Source of the DNA: Gammaproteobacteria bacterium 50_400_T64
Lineage (GTDB): Bacteria; Pseudomonadota; Gammaproteobacteria; Pseudomonadales; Porticoccaceae
Reading direction: 5' to 3'
Length of the DNA: 64,000 nt
Assembly (NCBI GenBank): GCA_002162755.1
Contig: MAAS01000004.1
Location: forward strand, 62,001 to 126,000
The translations under genes were made by a program, and so were the position numbers. A model generated the notes under the pieces. That model made no database searches. It was not told where the DNA came from and saw only the letters and a program-made list of their open reading frames with translations. Within the stretch, counting starts at the first letter, position 1, and the number at the start of each line of letters is the position of its first letter. This document shows positions 28,557-37,723 of this stretch, piece by piece.

Positions 28557-29003
28557 TTTTTACTCTCCGGTTATCCCTACCTAGGGTCAAATTCAAGAAA
28601 CACTAAATACTAAGCAAAAATTACGCCAATAGAAAATAGCCTACAACTTCAGAGGGTTATAAAAATATTTATTTTAAGGTTCAAATAAGTGTAAAGAAAG
28701 CTGACACTGCTCAGCGATATATCGCTCAAATCTATTAAGCCGCGGGAGGTTCGGGATAGGGGTTTGCGCTCAAGTATTGAGCTTTAAGGAGCCCCTGAAC
28801 AAGTCGTGAATTCGCATTCTACGCTCAGGAAATCCAGCTTATTCGTCGCCTCAAGGCGCCTACTCCTGGTGTAAAGCTTCGCAATAGCCCACTATTACGC
28901 GCGCTTTACGCCTCGAACCTGAGGGCTCTGAATCGCAGCCTGCTTTGCTCAGGCTTGTTCAGAAGCGCTTTAACTTATCTATTTGAAACAAGGCACAATA
29001 TTA
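28557..29003. other. Non-coding region with an imperfect inverted repeat
   Basis: About 450 bases without a gene. The first part is AT-rich and should hold the promoter of the PEP-CTERM gene. From about 28788 to 28970 lie ends that mirror each other: CTGAACAAG near 28795-28803 and CTTGTTCAG near 28954-28962, with further patchy symmetry inside (CTCAGG on both sides). It may be a small non-autonomous element (MITE-like), but no target duplication was identified. Confidence 0.35.
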
Positions 29004-30116
29004 TTATTTGCTATCAGCCCTGGTAGCAACCGGGCTCACTTCAAGGAAGCCCCTACCCCTGTGCGTGCCTGAAATTTGCACAGCGCCTTCCCAATAAAGG
29101 TTGTAGGTTGTTTGCCTCGCATCAAACTCACTGTATTTATGGCTTGGGGAAAGGGTTATTTTTATCTGTTGTTTTGGCATTTCAATTGCCCATTTAAGGG
29201 GGTACTTGTAAGCACTCAAGGGACTTTGCCAATGGCTCAAGGGTTTTGATACGACATCATCCTGGCTCAACAAGGTTGTCACACCATTTCTGGTGTAAGT
29301 GCCCGACACTAACAGGGGCTCACCAGTACTCGAGTACAATTGATAGAGCATGATATCGGCACCATTATCCAACTGCAGGGCAAACCATTCCCAGCCCAGC
29401 TGTGTTGCACGAAAGTCACCCCACTGGTGGTCAAACCAGGCGCTGCCGCTTACGGCCTGTTCTTTGCCACTTAAGCCAGCGTAACCCGTTATGCCCATGC
29501 GGGGTCGGCTGTAATAGTAACTGGTACCCGCTTCGCCGAAGTCGAGTAGACCCGTACCCCCTTGAAAGACGGGGGCTGCTTGGCTGGACAAGTCGAGGTT
29601 AAATGAAAACTCGCTGGTTTTACCCTGTATTCGGTCGCTGCCGTCGAAGCCTCTCATTAACCAGTCGCCAACCCGAAAGTCGAATCCTTGCTTTGCGTCT
29701 CGTGATGGGTTGCCCGCAGTGCGCGCCTGAAATGTGTGGCGCTGCCCTGTTTCTTCATCCAGAAAGGACGCATGAATAACCGTGTGGCGGGCAAAGGCAT
29801 TTAATAAAAACACGGCATAGTGAAAGCTGTACTGATGACCATCCTGCCCTTGCAGGTGACCATTGTAGTACCACCACTCGGTATAATTATCGTGTACGGC
29901 ATCATCGGCGGGCAGACTCACTAGCACCCGGTCTTCCTTTTTCAGCTCGTACCAGTCTTCGGCAGTTTCATTAGCCGGCAGCATGCCCTGTGTTCGCAGC
30001 AAGGCAAAAATACAAAGCGCCAGAATGACTAAGGCTAAAGCTAGAAGAAAATAATTACGACGCTTGAGGGCACGCCTGCTTTTACGTTTTACACGAACTC
30101 GTTTGCGTTCACTCAT
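29004..30116 (-). CDS. Lipocalin-like hydrolase family protein (CrtC/AttH type)
   Basis: 370 residues. A very basic N-terminus (SERKRVRVKRKSRRALKRR) precedes one membrane anchor at about residues 21-40 (YFLLALALVILALCIFALL), so the body is probably periplasmic. The body shows the COG5621 pattern: D-x-YTEWWYYNGHLQ near residue 80, YSFHYAVFLLNAF, the GSAWFDHQWGDF motif near residue 230, and LGWEWFALQLDNGADIMLYQL. The family covers carotenoid 1,2-hydratase and AttH, and related secreted proteins; the substrate here is unknown. It lies downstream of bioD with a 118-base gap. Confidence 0.85.
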   Translation of the reverse strand: MSERKRVRVKRKSRRALKRRNYFLLALALVILALCIFALLRTQGMLPANETAEDWYELKKEDRVLVSLPADDAVHDNYTEWWYYNGHLQGQDGHQYSFHYAVFLLNAFARHTVIHASFLDEETGQRHTFQARTAGNPSRDAKQGFDFRVGDWLMRGFDGSDRIQGKTSEFSFNLDLSSQAAPVFQGGTGLLDFGEAGTSYYYSRPRMGITGYAGLSGKEQAVSGSAWFDHQWGDFRATQLGWEWFALQLDNGADIMLYQLYSSTGEPLLVSGTYTRNGVTTLLSQDDVVSKPLSHWQSPLSAYKYPLKWAIEMPKQQIKITLSPSHKYSEFDARQTTYNLYWEGAVQISGTHRGRGFLEVSPVATRADSK

Positions 30117-30234
30117 AGTTACACGACAACGTTAAAAGATAACAAGCAAATATTGTACAGTTTTTAAGGGAAGCCCACTTAAGCCGCCAGCCACAATTCG
30201 ATATTCTAAATCGACACTGCAAATAAAAAACACA

Positions 30235-30906
30235 TCAAACAAACAACGCTTGATTAAAGCTCTCTGCTGCCAGACAAGCAGCGGAATAGGAGAAGCTCCC
30301 CAACAGAGGGCAAGCCAAGCGACCTTGTAGGTCGGCAATCATTTCAGCATGGCATTCAACGTCAGCATGAGTTTGATTCGCCACCCAGCCCGCCAAAACC
30401 AGGCCGTCGGCACAAATTGCTTCCGCGCTGAGTAGGGCGTGATTCAAGCAACCCAGTTTAATATCGACCACCAGAATCACCGGTACTTTAAGGCCTATCG
30501 CTATATCGGCAAAGGTCTGCGTTTCATTCAAGGGTACACGCCAACCACCCGCACCTTCTATGACTGTTAGGTCAGCGTTTAAATCGAGTGTTTTCTGGCA
30601 GTGCACGGCGAGTTGCCTGGCATCGAGATGTAAACCCTCTCGCATCGCCGCAAAATGAGGTGCTATCGCAGGCTCAAGCGCAAAGGGATTAACCTGCTCA
30701 TAAGTTAGAGTAGTGGTGCAGACTTTGTGCAACAGTAAGGCATCTTCATTGCGCAAGCCTTCGCTAGTCAGTTCACATCCGGCCGCTACTGGTTTAACGG
30801 CGGCGGTGCTAAGCCCTCTATTTATTGCGGCCTGTAGCAGTGCAACGGCGACGGAGGTTTTACCTACACCGGTGTCGGTACCGGTAATAAAATAAGACCG
30901 GCCCAT
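30235..30906 (-). CDS. bioD: Dethiobiotin synthetase BioD
   Basis: 223 residues. It closes the ureido ring of 7,8-diaminopelargonate using ATP and CO2. Walker A GTDTGVGKTSVAVALLQ starts at residue 8; the catalytic Lys is in AAVKPVAAGCE (about residue 37); LTVIEGAGGWRVPL (about 113-126) is the second conserved block. Its ATG overlaps the bioF stop (TGATG). The three genes bioB-bioF-bioD run leftwards; bioA, bioC and bioH are not in the window. Confidence 0.96.
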   Translation of the reverse strand: MGRSYFITGTDTGVGKTSVAVALLQAAINRGLSTAAVKPVAAGCELTSEGLRNEDALLLHKVCTTTLTYEQVNPFALEPAIAPHFAAMREGLHLDARQLAVHCQKTLDLNADLTVIEGAGGWRVPLNETQTFADIAIGLKVPVILVVDIKLGCLNHALLSAEAICADGLVLAGWVANQTHADVECHAEMIADLQGRLACPLLGSFSYSAACLAAESFNQALFV

Positions 30907-32084
30907 CAGGTTGCACCCACGGTTTTTAAGGCCTTTTCAAGGGCGTCGAGCAAACCATTCACCTGTTCTTTAGTGTGCTCCGCCGTCAGAGTGATGCGCA
31001 AACGCGCACTGCCCACGGGTACTGTTGGTGGGCGAATCGCGCCGGTCCAGAAACCGGCGTCGAGTAAGTACTCCCCCACCTTGATGACTTTTTCATCATC
31101 GCCGATTAATACGGGCTGAATCGGCGTTGGCGATGCCATTAGGCGAATGTCTCGCGCAGCCGCACCCTGCTGAAAGTGTGCAATCAAACCCAGCAGCTTT
31201 TCTCGCCGCCAGCTTTCACTGTCAATTAGCGTCAGTGCAGTGCGGGTTGCAGCAGCGACAGCAGGAGGTAAAGCAGTCGTATAAATATAGGTACGAGCAA
31301 ACTGTATAAGACTTTCGATAAGCGCTTCACTACCGGCGACAAAAGCCCCGAAGGTGCCGAACGCTTTGCCCAGTGTGCCTACCAAAATGGGCAGGCGGTC
31401 AATATCCATGGTGAAGTGCTCGGCAATGCCCCGCCCAGTTTTACCGAGTACGCCAAAGCCGTGGGCATCATCGACCATCAACCAGGCATTATTTTGATCG
31501 GCAATATCAGCCAGTGCCGGCAAATCAGCCAGGTCGCCATCCATGCTGAACACACCGTCTGTGGCGAGCAGTTTACGCTGCCCACTATTACCCGCCAGCA
31601 AGGCTTGTACAGCGTCAATATCGGTATGGGAATAACGCTCGAACTGAGCGCGGCAGAGAAAGCCGCCATCGAGCAGCGAAGCATGATTGAGCCTGTCCTG
31701 CACCACCAAATCACCCTGCCCCATCAAGGCCCGAATGACGCCGACATTGGCCATATAGCCGGTGGAAAATAAAATTGCGCGGGAGCGACCAGTAAATGCG
31801 GCAAGCTCTTCTTCAAGCGCTTGATGCTCGGCGCTGTGACCACTCACTAAATGGGAGGCACCACTACCGACGCCGTATTGATTCGCTGCCTGCTGAAAGG
31901 CCGAAATGACTGCCGAGTGATTCGCCAGGCCGAGATAGTCATTACTACTAAAACCCAGACGTTTTTTGCCGTCGACCAGCACCTCGACGCCCTGGGGGCT
32001 TTGCAAGGTTTTGCGATGGCGATAGCGACTTTCGTGCTGACGCGTATCAAGCGCCAGCTGTAGGACTGCGTCCGGATTCACCAT
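30906..32084 (-). CDS. bioF: 8-amino-7-oxononanoate synthase BioF
   Basis: 392 residues. PLP enzyme condensing pimeloyl-ACP with alanine. Landmarks: LGFSSNDYLGLANH near residue 45, GVGSGASHLVSGHS, LMVDDAHGFGVLGKTGRG (Asp/His for PLP), and the lysine loop LVGTLGKAFGTFGAF (Schiff-base Lys about 236). Length fits the family. It is in the middle of bioB-bioF-bioD, 51 bases after bioB and overlapping bioD. Confidence 0.97.
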   Translation of the reverse strand: MVNPDAVLQLALDTRQHESRYRHRKTLQSPQGVEVLVDGKKRLGFSSNDYLGLANHSAVISAFQQAANQYGVGSGASHLVSGHSAEHQALEEELAAFTGRSRAILFSTGYMANVGVIRALMGQGDLVVQDRLNHASLLDGGFLCRAQFERYSHTDIDAVQALLAGNSGQRKLLATDGVFSMDGDLADLPALADIADQNNAWLMVDDAHGFGVLGKTGRGIAEHFTMDIDRLPILVGTLGKAFGTFGAFVAGSEALIESLIQFARTYIYTTALPPAVAAATRTALTLIDSESWRREKLLGLIAHFQQGAAARDIRLMASPTPIQPVLIGDDEKVIKVGEYLLDAGFWTGAIRPPTVPVGSARLRITLTAEHTKEQVNGLLDALEKALKTVGAT

Positions 32085-32135
32085 GGCTTTTTACCTACGC
32101 GTTGTTAGCGTTAAGCTATTTTATTCAACGACAGG

Positions 32136-33176
32136 CTATGCGCGATCCGCATTATAAAAATGCTTATCCATCGCCGCTTCAGTAATTTGCTCCGCCACCG
32201 CCGCCTCTTGCTCATGGGCAACACAGTGCTGCTCGGGCTTTATGCCCAACTTGTCGAACAGCTCCATATCTTTATTAGCGGAAGGGTTGGGCGTAGTCAG
32301 TAACTTTTCGCCGTAAAAAATAGAGTTGGCACCCGCGAGATAAGCCATCGACTGCATTTGCTCGTTCATTTCCTCACGCCCAGCAGACAAGCGCACATGG
32401 GATTTGGGCATTAAAATCCGCGCCACAGCAATGGTGCGCAGAAAATCGAAGGGGTCGAGGTCGGCTTCATTTTCCAGCGGCGTACCTTTAACCTTAACCA
32501 GCATATTAATCGGCACCGACTCGGGCTGTTCTTCCAGATTGGCCAGCTGTACCAACAAGCCAGCACGGTCTTGCAGCTCTTCACCCATACCGACGATGCC
32601 GCCACAGCACACCTTCATACCGGCCGAACGCACATTGGCGAGCGTATCGAGCCTGTCCTGATAAGTGCGCGTGGTAATAATCTCGCCGTAGTGTTCAGGC
32701 GATGTATCGAGATTATGGTTGTAATAGTCGAGGCCCGCATCAGCCAGCTCACTGGCCTGCTCATCGGTCAACATACCCAGAGTCATGCAGGTTTCCATGC
32801 CCAGGGCCTTCACTTCTTTGACCATATCCAGCACGTAGGGCATGTTCTTTTTGTTGGGCGAACGCCACGCAGCACCCATGCAAAAACGGCTACTGCCATT
32901 CTCTTTGGCGACCTTGGCTTCGGCAATGACTCGCTCAATTTCCAGCAACTTTTCTTTTTCGAGCCCGGTGTTGTAGTGGGCGCTTTGCGGACAATATTTA
33001 CAGTCTTCCGGGCAGGTGCCAGTTTTGATGGATAACAGCGTGCTGACCTGCACCTGATTAGGATCAAAATTCTGACGATGTATGGTTTGCGCCATGTACA
33101 TCAAATCGCTAAAAGGCTGGTTAAACAGACCTAATACTTCTTCTTTGCTCCAGTCGTGACGGACAGCAACAGTCAT
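32136..33176 (-). CDS. bioB: Biotin synthase BioB
   Basis: 346 residues. Radical-SAM enzyme inserting sulfur into dethiobiotin. The 4Fe-4S Cys triad is CPEDCKYC (C55, C59, C62). Further markers are [44 protein letters not shown] (NHNLDTS motif) and the 2Fe-2S Arg region [10 protein letters not shown]. First gene of the bio operon. Its upstream region contains a degraded fbiC end instead of a recognisable BirA operator. Confidence 0.97.
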   Translation of the reverse strand: MTVAVRHDWSKEEVLGLFNQPFSDLMYMAQTIHRQNFDPNQVQVSTLLSIKTGTCPEDCKYCPQSAHYNTGLEKEKLLEIERVIAEAKVAKENGSSRFCMGAAWRSPNKKNMPYVLDMVKEVKALGMETCMTLGMLTDEQASELADAGLDYYNHNLDTSPEHYGEIITTRTYQDRLDTLANVRSAGMKVCCGGIVGMGEELQDRAGLLVQLANLEEQPESVPINMLVKVKGTPLENEADLDPFDFLRTIAVARILMPKSHVRLSAGREEMNEQMQSMAYLAGANSIFYGEKLLTTPNPSANKDMELFDKLGIKPEQHCVAHEQEAAVAEQITEAAMDKHFYNADRA

Positions 33177-33299
33177 AAATTCACCCTTGTATCTGATTCA
33201 GCGTGCTTATTGAGTGGCAATCTTGCAGGCAGCAATGATAGTGCGCACAGAAGCGCTGTCAACCAAATTTAGCTGTGGAGGTTAACAGCGGGAAAAGCG

Positions 33300-33510
33300 T
33301 TAAGTGGAAATTGATTCCCAGGCAATCAACTGATCGGGGCGGGCCTGAACCTCTCCATAAAAGGTCGTCCGTTGCCGTGCGGGTCGTATCGACGTTCATT
33401 TCCTGCCCGTGGGTAGCACCGGCGGCATGGGAGATACTCTCGTTCATCAGTGTGCCGCCCATATCGTTAGCGCCGGCATTGAGGCAGGCACCGACACACT
33501 GAAGGTGAAT
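33300..33510 (-). pseudogene. Degraded second copy of the fbiC 3' end
   Basis: Leftward coding traces match the last ~70 codons of the intact fbiC at 34.4 kb. One frame gives GANDMGGTLMNESISHAAGA and THGQEMNVDT; a shifted frame gives RTTFYGEVQARPDQLIAW then ESIST and a stop at about 33300. About 35 bases between the two blocks are missing. Many substitutions separate it from the intact copy (for example QARPDQ against EAQPEQ), so it is an old or separately acquired duplicate, not a recent repeat. Confidence 0.8.
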
Positions 33511-33575
33511 TGCGAGTAGTTTAGAAAGTATTACTCAACGATAAGTCGAATTTGAAACTGGGAGTTGAATTGCAT

Positions 33576-33590
33576 GGAAAGACCTGACCC
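33576..33590. repeat. Left 15-bp inverted repeat flanking parDE
   Basis: GGAAAGACCTGACCC, whose exact complement lies at 34294-34308. The pair brackets the parDE module. Motifs of this GGGTCAGGTCTT type commonly border REP-associated (RayT/Y1) transposase genes in gammaproteobacteria; that comparison is from memory. Confidence 0.7.
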
Positions 33591-33720
33591 TATTTTTTCT
33601 TTTCTATTTTTTTTCGCTCGCGCGTGCTATTTTTTCGAGGCGCGCTTGCGCGTCCGGCTGCTTTGACTTGTTAAGGGGAGCGGGGCATGATGTACCAATA
33701 TGTAATACAAGGTGAGGCCC

Positions 33721-33948
33721 ATGCCTAGAAATACCAGTGTAACAATCGGGAGTCATTTCGAGACCTTTATAGCAGGCCAACTCGAAGAAGGACGTTACGG
33801 GAGTGCCAGCGAGATAGTACGGGCAGGATTGCGACTTCTGGAGGATCATGAAACCAAGGTACGCCAGCTGCGGGCGGCTTTGATAGAAGGCGAACAAAGC
33901 GGTTTCGTTGAATATAGCCGTGAAGAATTTATAGATAGCCTAGATTAA
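33721..33948 (+). CDS. parD: ParD-type antitoxin
   Basis: 75 residues from ATG 33721, with AAGGTGAGG just upstream. A ribbon-helix-helix protein: N-terminal strand NTSVTIGSHFETFIAGQLEE, then the helices GRYGSASEIVRAGLRLLEDHE, and a flexible acidic C-terminus that would wrap the toxin (EQSGFVEYSREEFIDSLD). It is expected to repress its own operon and neutralise ParE. The module is inserted between a degraded and an intact fbiC end, on the opposite strand to the F420 and biotin genes. Confidence 0.93.
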   Translation: MPRNTSVTIGSHFETFIAGQLEEGRYGSASEIVRAGLRLLEDHETKVRQLRAALIEGEQSGFVEYSREEFIDSLD

Positions 33949-33953
33949 CACGA

Positions 33954-34256
33954 GTGAGACAATTCAGGCTTTCGGTCGCAGCCGACGATGACATGAGGAA
34001 GATTGCAGCTCACACGCTGCAGCAATGGGGGCAGCAAAAGCGTGACGCCTACATCAACGACCTTTTTGATGCCTTCGAGCAACTCTCGGTGACACCACAG
34101 ATAGCTGCAAGAGTCGATGAAATTCGAAAGGGTTATCAAAAATTTCCTCAGGGCAGCCACGTGATTTTCTTCCTGGTTTCTAAACTTCATGATATCGAAA
34201 TCATCCGGGTGCTGCACAAACGAATGGACGCTGGCGCTCAACTGAGCTCCCCTTAA
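33954..34256 (+). CDS. parE: ParE-type toxin
   Basis: 100 residues with a GTG start five bases after the parD stop. RelE/ParE fold: FRLSVAADDDMRKIAAHTLQ at the N-terminus, WGQQKRDAYINDLFDAFEQL, then the core strands GYQKFPQGSHVIFFLV and IEIIRVLHKRMD near the end. ParE toxins poison DNA gyrase, in contrast to RelE mRNA interferases; family placement rests on the ParD partner and the RVLHKRMD ending. Appears complete. Confidence 0.93.
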   Translation: MRQFRLSVAADDDMRKIAAHTLQQWGQQKRDAYINDLFDAFEQLSVTPQIAARVDEIRKGYQKFPQGSHVIFFLVSKLHDIEIIRVLHKRMDAGAQLSSP

Positions 34257-34293
34257 CGCCAGCCGTAACCGGTGCAAAAACAGAAAAAAAACG

Positions 34294-34308
34294 GGGTCAG
34301 GTCTTTCC
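34294..34308. repeat. Right 15-bp inverted repeat flanking parDE
   Basis: GGGTCAGGTCTTTCC, exact complement of 33576-33590. Together the two sites define a segment of about 730 bases that contains only parDE. Confidence 0.7.
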
Positions 34309-34418
34309 CCGCCACATACCCCCTGCTAAGTTAATCCAATGGTCTGACCTCACCGGAACACATCACAGTCAAACACCTGCATTCATCCAGGCAAAGCGCT
34401 TGGTTAGATGAACATCAG

Positions 34419-36800
34419 TTAGTTTAAATCCGCTTGCCAGGCAATCAATTGCTCCGGTTGCGCTTCAACCTCGCCATAAAATGTCGTTCGCTGTCGCGCC
34501 GGGCGGCCCATACCTTCTACTAAGGTAGCCATGGTCTCGACCGTCATCTCCTGGCCGTGAGTGGCACCGGCGGCACGGGATATACTCTCGTTCATCAGTG
34601 TGCCGCCCATATCGTTGGCTCCAGCATTGAGACAGGCAACAACGCCCTGCTCGCCCAGCTTCACCCACGAGGCCTGAATATTGTCGATCAGTGTGTGGAA
34701 TACCAGCCGCGATACGGCGTGCATTAATACTGATTCACGCAGCGTTGGCCCCTGCCGGGACAGGCCGCGACGAAACATTGGTGCTTCCATCGGCACGAAA
34801 GGTAGAGGCACAAATTCAGTAATGCCGCCCGTGCGCTGTTGTAAATCGCGAAGGTGCAGCAGGTGTCTGGCCCAGTGAACGGGCTGGTCAACATGGCCAA
34901 ACATAATAGTCGAGGTAGTGCGTATACCCACTTCATGGGCGGTCTCGATCACTTCGAGCCACTGCTGAGTATTAATTTTATCGGGGCAAATAATGGCCCG
35001 CACTTCGTCGTCGAGAATCTCTGCCGCCGTGCCGGGCAAGCTGTTCAGGCCTGCCGCTTTCAGGCGCAGTAAAAAGTCTTCGAGACTCAGGCCAAGGGTC
35101 TCCGCACCTTGACTCACCTCGAGGGCGGAGAAAGCGTGGATATGCATATCAGGTAGAGCCTGGTGAATATCGCCACAAATTTCCAAATAGGTGTCGCCGG
35201 TATAACTGGGGTGGATGCCACCCTGCAGGCACACCTCTGTTGCGCCCCGCTGCCAGGCCTCGACGGCACGCTGAGTGACCTCCGCACTATCCAGCACATA
35301 GGCCTTGCCGCGTAGGGCCTCGGTGGTTTTACCCTTAGAAAAAGCACAAAAGGTGCAGGACAGATAACACACATTAGTATAATTAATATTGCGATTAATG
35401 GCGTAGGTCACCGTGTCGCCAACGACCTCACGGCGCAAGCCATCAGCCGCCTCACAAATCGCCTGGTAGTCGCTACCCCGTGCCTGAAAAAGTTGCACGA
35501 TGGTACTTTCATCCAGGCGCTCACCCCGTAGGGCGCGAGCAATAACAGCGTGAATGCCAGTCGATGAAGACGTCATTGCAGGCGGTGTAAAAGACCAGCC
35601 TTCTCGCTCTACATTTTTAGGCGGCATTTCAGCACTACCCGGTGTCCAGCTTTCGCGGCGCGCATAGCCGTCGCTATCCATGCGTTTAATCAGCGCGGTC
35701 GCCATCGCTGGAGCCTGCCAACGCTGACCATCGTGGGCAAAGCTGGGGTAGACCGGCAAGCGTTCGACGAGCAGCTTATCGCTGGCCGCCGTTAGTCGAG
35801 CGAGATTTTCCAGCCCCGGCCAGGGTTTTTCAGGATTAACAAAGTCGGGCGTTACTGGAGATACACCGCCCCAGTCATTAATACCCGCGTCGATCAGTTG
35901 CGCCAGTACACCCTCGTTCAAATTGGGCGGCGTTTGTATATTCATCGCGCCGCCAAAAATAATGCGCGCTACGGCGATGGTCCAAAGTAATTCGTCGAGA
36001 GGGGCGTCGGGCACATCGGCCATTAATGTGCCTTTTTTGGCACAGAAATTCTGAATAATAATTTCCTGAATATGGCCGTATTGCTGATGCAGGTCGCGCA
36101 GCGCCAGCAGAGATTCAATCCGTTCGAGCCTTGTTTCACCGATGCCAATCAAAATACCGCTGGTATAGGGAATATTTAATTGTCCGGCTTTATCCAGCGT
36201 TGCCAGACGTACTTCGGGTAATTTATCGGGGGAGCCATAATGGGGGCCGCCCTTTTCGCAGAGCCTCTTTGAAACGCTTTCCAGCATCATTCCCTGAGAG
36301 ACAGACACTTCACGACTGGCAGTAAATTCCTCCGCCGTCATCACCCCCGGGTTGAGGTGAGGCAAGAGTCCGGTTTCATCAAACACCAGCTTCGCCATCG
36401 CCAATAAATAATCCATGGTCGACTTATAGCCCAGCTCGGCCAATGCCTTACGCGCCGTTTCATAGCGCAGTTCAGGCTTATCACCCAGGGTAAACAGCGC
36501 CTCATGACAGCCAGCGGCCGCGCCCTCGCGGGCTACCTTGAGTATTTGCTCAGGCAACATGTAGGGCTGTTCAATTTTTTTCGGCGTTTGCGCAAAGGTG
36601 CAGTAGTGGCAAACATTGCGACACAGTTGCGTGAGGGGAATAAAAATTTTCCGTGAATAGGAGATTCGCGCGCCGTGGGCCGCGTCGCGCAACTCGGCAG
36701 CACCGCGCATTAAAGCCGCAAGGTCTATCTCATCAGCCAGTGCCAACGCTGCTGAATGGCTCGGCTTTATCGCCTGACCGGGCTTAACAATACTATTCAT
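34419..36800 (-). CDS. fbiC: FO synthase FbiC (CofG-CofH fusion)
   Basis: 793 residues. It makes the deazaflavin chromophore FO from tyrosine and 5-amino-6-ribitylamino-uracil. Two radical-SAM halves are fused. The CofG-like half has C60, C64 and C67 in CRNVCHYCTF, then GDKPELRY and GISPVTPD-type GGVSPVTPDFVNPE. The CofH-like half starts near residue 450, with NYTNVCYLSCTFCAFSKG (Cys triad), LQGGIHPSY and FVPLPFVPMEAPMF. The end is GEVEAQPEQLIAWQADLN. Actinobacteria use this fusion, while archaea use separate genes. The start overlaps the cofC stop (ATGA). Confidence 0.97.
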   Translation of the reverse strand: MNSIVKPGQAIKPSHSAALALADEIDLAALMRGAAELRDAAHGARISYSRKIFIPLTQLCRNVCHYCTFAQTPKKIEQPYMLPEQILKVAREGAAAGCHEALFTLGDKPELRYETARKALAELGYKSTMDYLLAMAKLVFDETGLLPHLNPGVMTAEEFTASREVSVSQGMMLESVSKRLCEKGGPHYGSPDKLPEVRLATLDKAGQLNIPYTSGILIGIGETRLERIESLLALRDLHQQYGHIQEIIIQNFCAKKGTLMADVPDAPLDELLWTIAVARIIFGGAMNIQTPPNLNEGVLAQLIDAGINDWGGVSPVTPDFVNPEKPWPGLENLARLTAASDKLLVERLPVYPSFAHDGQRWQAPAMATALIKRMDSDGYARRESWTPGSAEMPPKNVEREGWSFTPPAMTSSSTGIHAVIARALRGERLDESTIVQLFQARGSDYQAICEAADGLRREVVGDTVTYAINRNINYTNVCYLSCTFCAFSKGKTTEALRGKAYVLDSAEVTQRAVEAWQRGATEVCLQGGIHPSYTGDTYLEICGDIHQALPDMHIHAFSALEVSQGAETLGLSLEDFLLRLKAAGLNSLPGTAAEILDDEVRAIICPDKINTQQWLEVIETAHEVGIRTTSTIMFGHVDQPVHWARHLLHLRDLQQRTGGITEFVPLPFVPMEAPMFRRGLSRQGPTLRESVLMHAVSRLVFHTLIDNIQASWVKLGEQGVVACLNAGANDMGGTLMNESISRAAGATHGQEMTVETMATLVEGMGRPARQRTTFYGEVEAQPEQLIAWQADLN

Positions 36801-37645
36801 CCCACCTGCCTGTTCGTTTGATTTTGCACACCGCTCTGCTGGCGCTTTGTGCTTTGTAAATACCCGTCCTCAGCCTTCTTTTTCAGCTCAGCGGCAATCC
36901 CGCTTTCGCGTAAGTAGCGCAGAGTGGCACATTCTCTACCAGCCGCCAACAAGGCACGTATATCTTTTACGGTGTCGATATCCAGACTAAGTCCGGGGGT
37001 ATTCACTACCGCAGGCTGCAAACCTTGCTCACGGGCGTAGGCAATATGGCGCTGGCAACTATTGTCGCCAAAGGCTGGGGCAATAATAGTGGGCGGCGAT
37101 ACCAGCAAGGCATTAGTGCCACCGTCGGAACCTGCAGCCGCCAAACTCACCCCCGGGTACGTGTGCTCGGCGAGCAAGGCCTGTATATCAGCCTTTGTAA
37201 CAAGGGGTATATCAGCGGGCAGCAGCAACATGGTGCTAGCGCCCCTGGCGAGCAAGTCGGCAGCTGCAGTGCTGTATGCGTGACACAGGCCAGCTTCCGG
37301 CTTGCTATTAATTGGCGCTAACTTGGCGTCATTGCTGATTTTAATATCTGCTGAATTTGGCTTTTGTTGATTAAAACCCGTTTGATTAAACTCTGGCTGA
37401 CTAGCGTCAGGATCAAAAACCCGCAAAGGTATTTTTAGTCGCGGAGTAATTTTTCCAAGCCACTCGACGACCCCTGCATCACTGGTAACAACAGTAATGC
37501 CTTCAACCTCAGCCGTTGCGGCAATGGCGGTGAGCACATCGTCGAGCATATGTTTCATCAAATCGCTGCGCTGCCCCGCCGTCAACACAGAGGCCAGGCG
37601 ATTTTTCGCATTTTTAAAACTCTTTACGGGGACTACAACCTGCAT
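36797..37645 (-). CDS. cofC: CofC: 2-phospholactate (or phosphoglycerate/PEP) guanylyltransferase
   Basis: 282 residues, longer than the usual 210-220. It activates a three-carbon phospho-acid with GTP for F420 synthesis. The nucleotidyltransferase core is visible: VVPVKSFKNAKNRLASVL at the N-terminus, GITVVTSDAGVVEWL, MLLLPADIPLVTKADI (metal-binding Asp), GGTNALLVSPP and LSLDIDTVKDIRAL. About 38 residues (79-116, Asn/Gln/Pro-rich) are inserted before GLCHAYSTAAADLL, and the C-terminal 40 residues are also extra. It lies between cofD and fbiC in the F420 operon. Confidence 0.92.
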   Translation of the reverse strand: MQVVVPVKSFKNAKNRLASVLTAGQRSDLMKHMLDDVLTAIAATAEVEGITVVTSDAGVVEWLGKITPRLKIPLRVFDPDASQPEFNQTGFNQQKPNSADIKISNDAKLAPINSKPEAGLCHAYSTAAADLLARGASTMLLLPADIPLVTKADIQALLAEHTYPGVSLAAAGSDGGTNALLVSPPTIIAPAFGDNSCQRHIAYAREQGLQPAVVNTPGLSLDIDTVKDIRALLAAGRECATLRYLRESGIAAELKKKAEDGYLQSTKRQQSGVQNQTNRQVG

Positions 37646-37723
37646 ATTATTTTCCGGGCGACTGCACCTTATTCTGTCTTATTCTATTCTACCTGCGCCG
37701 CTGTGCTTAACGCTAACAGGTTG

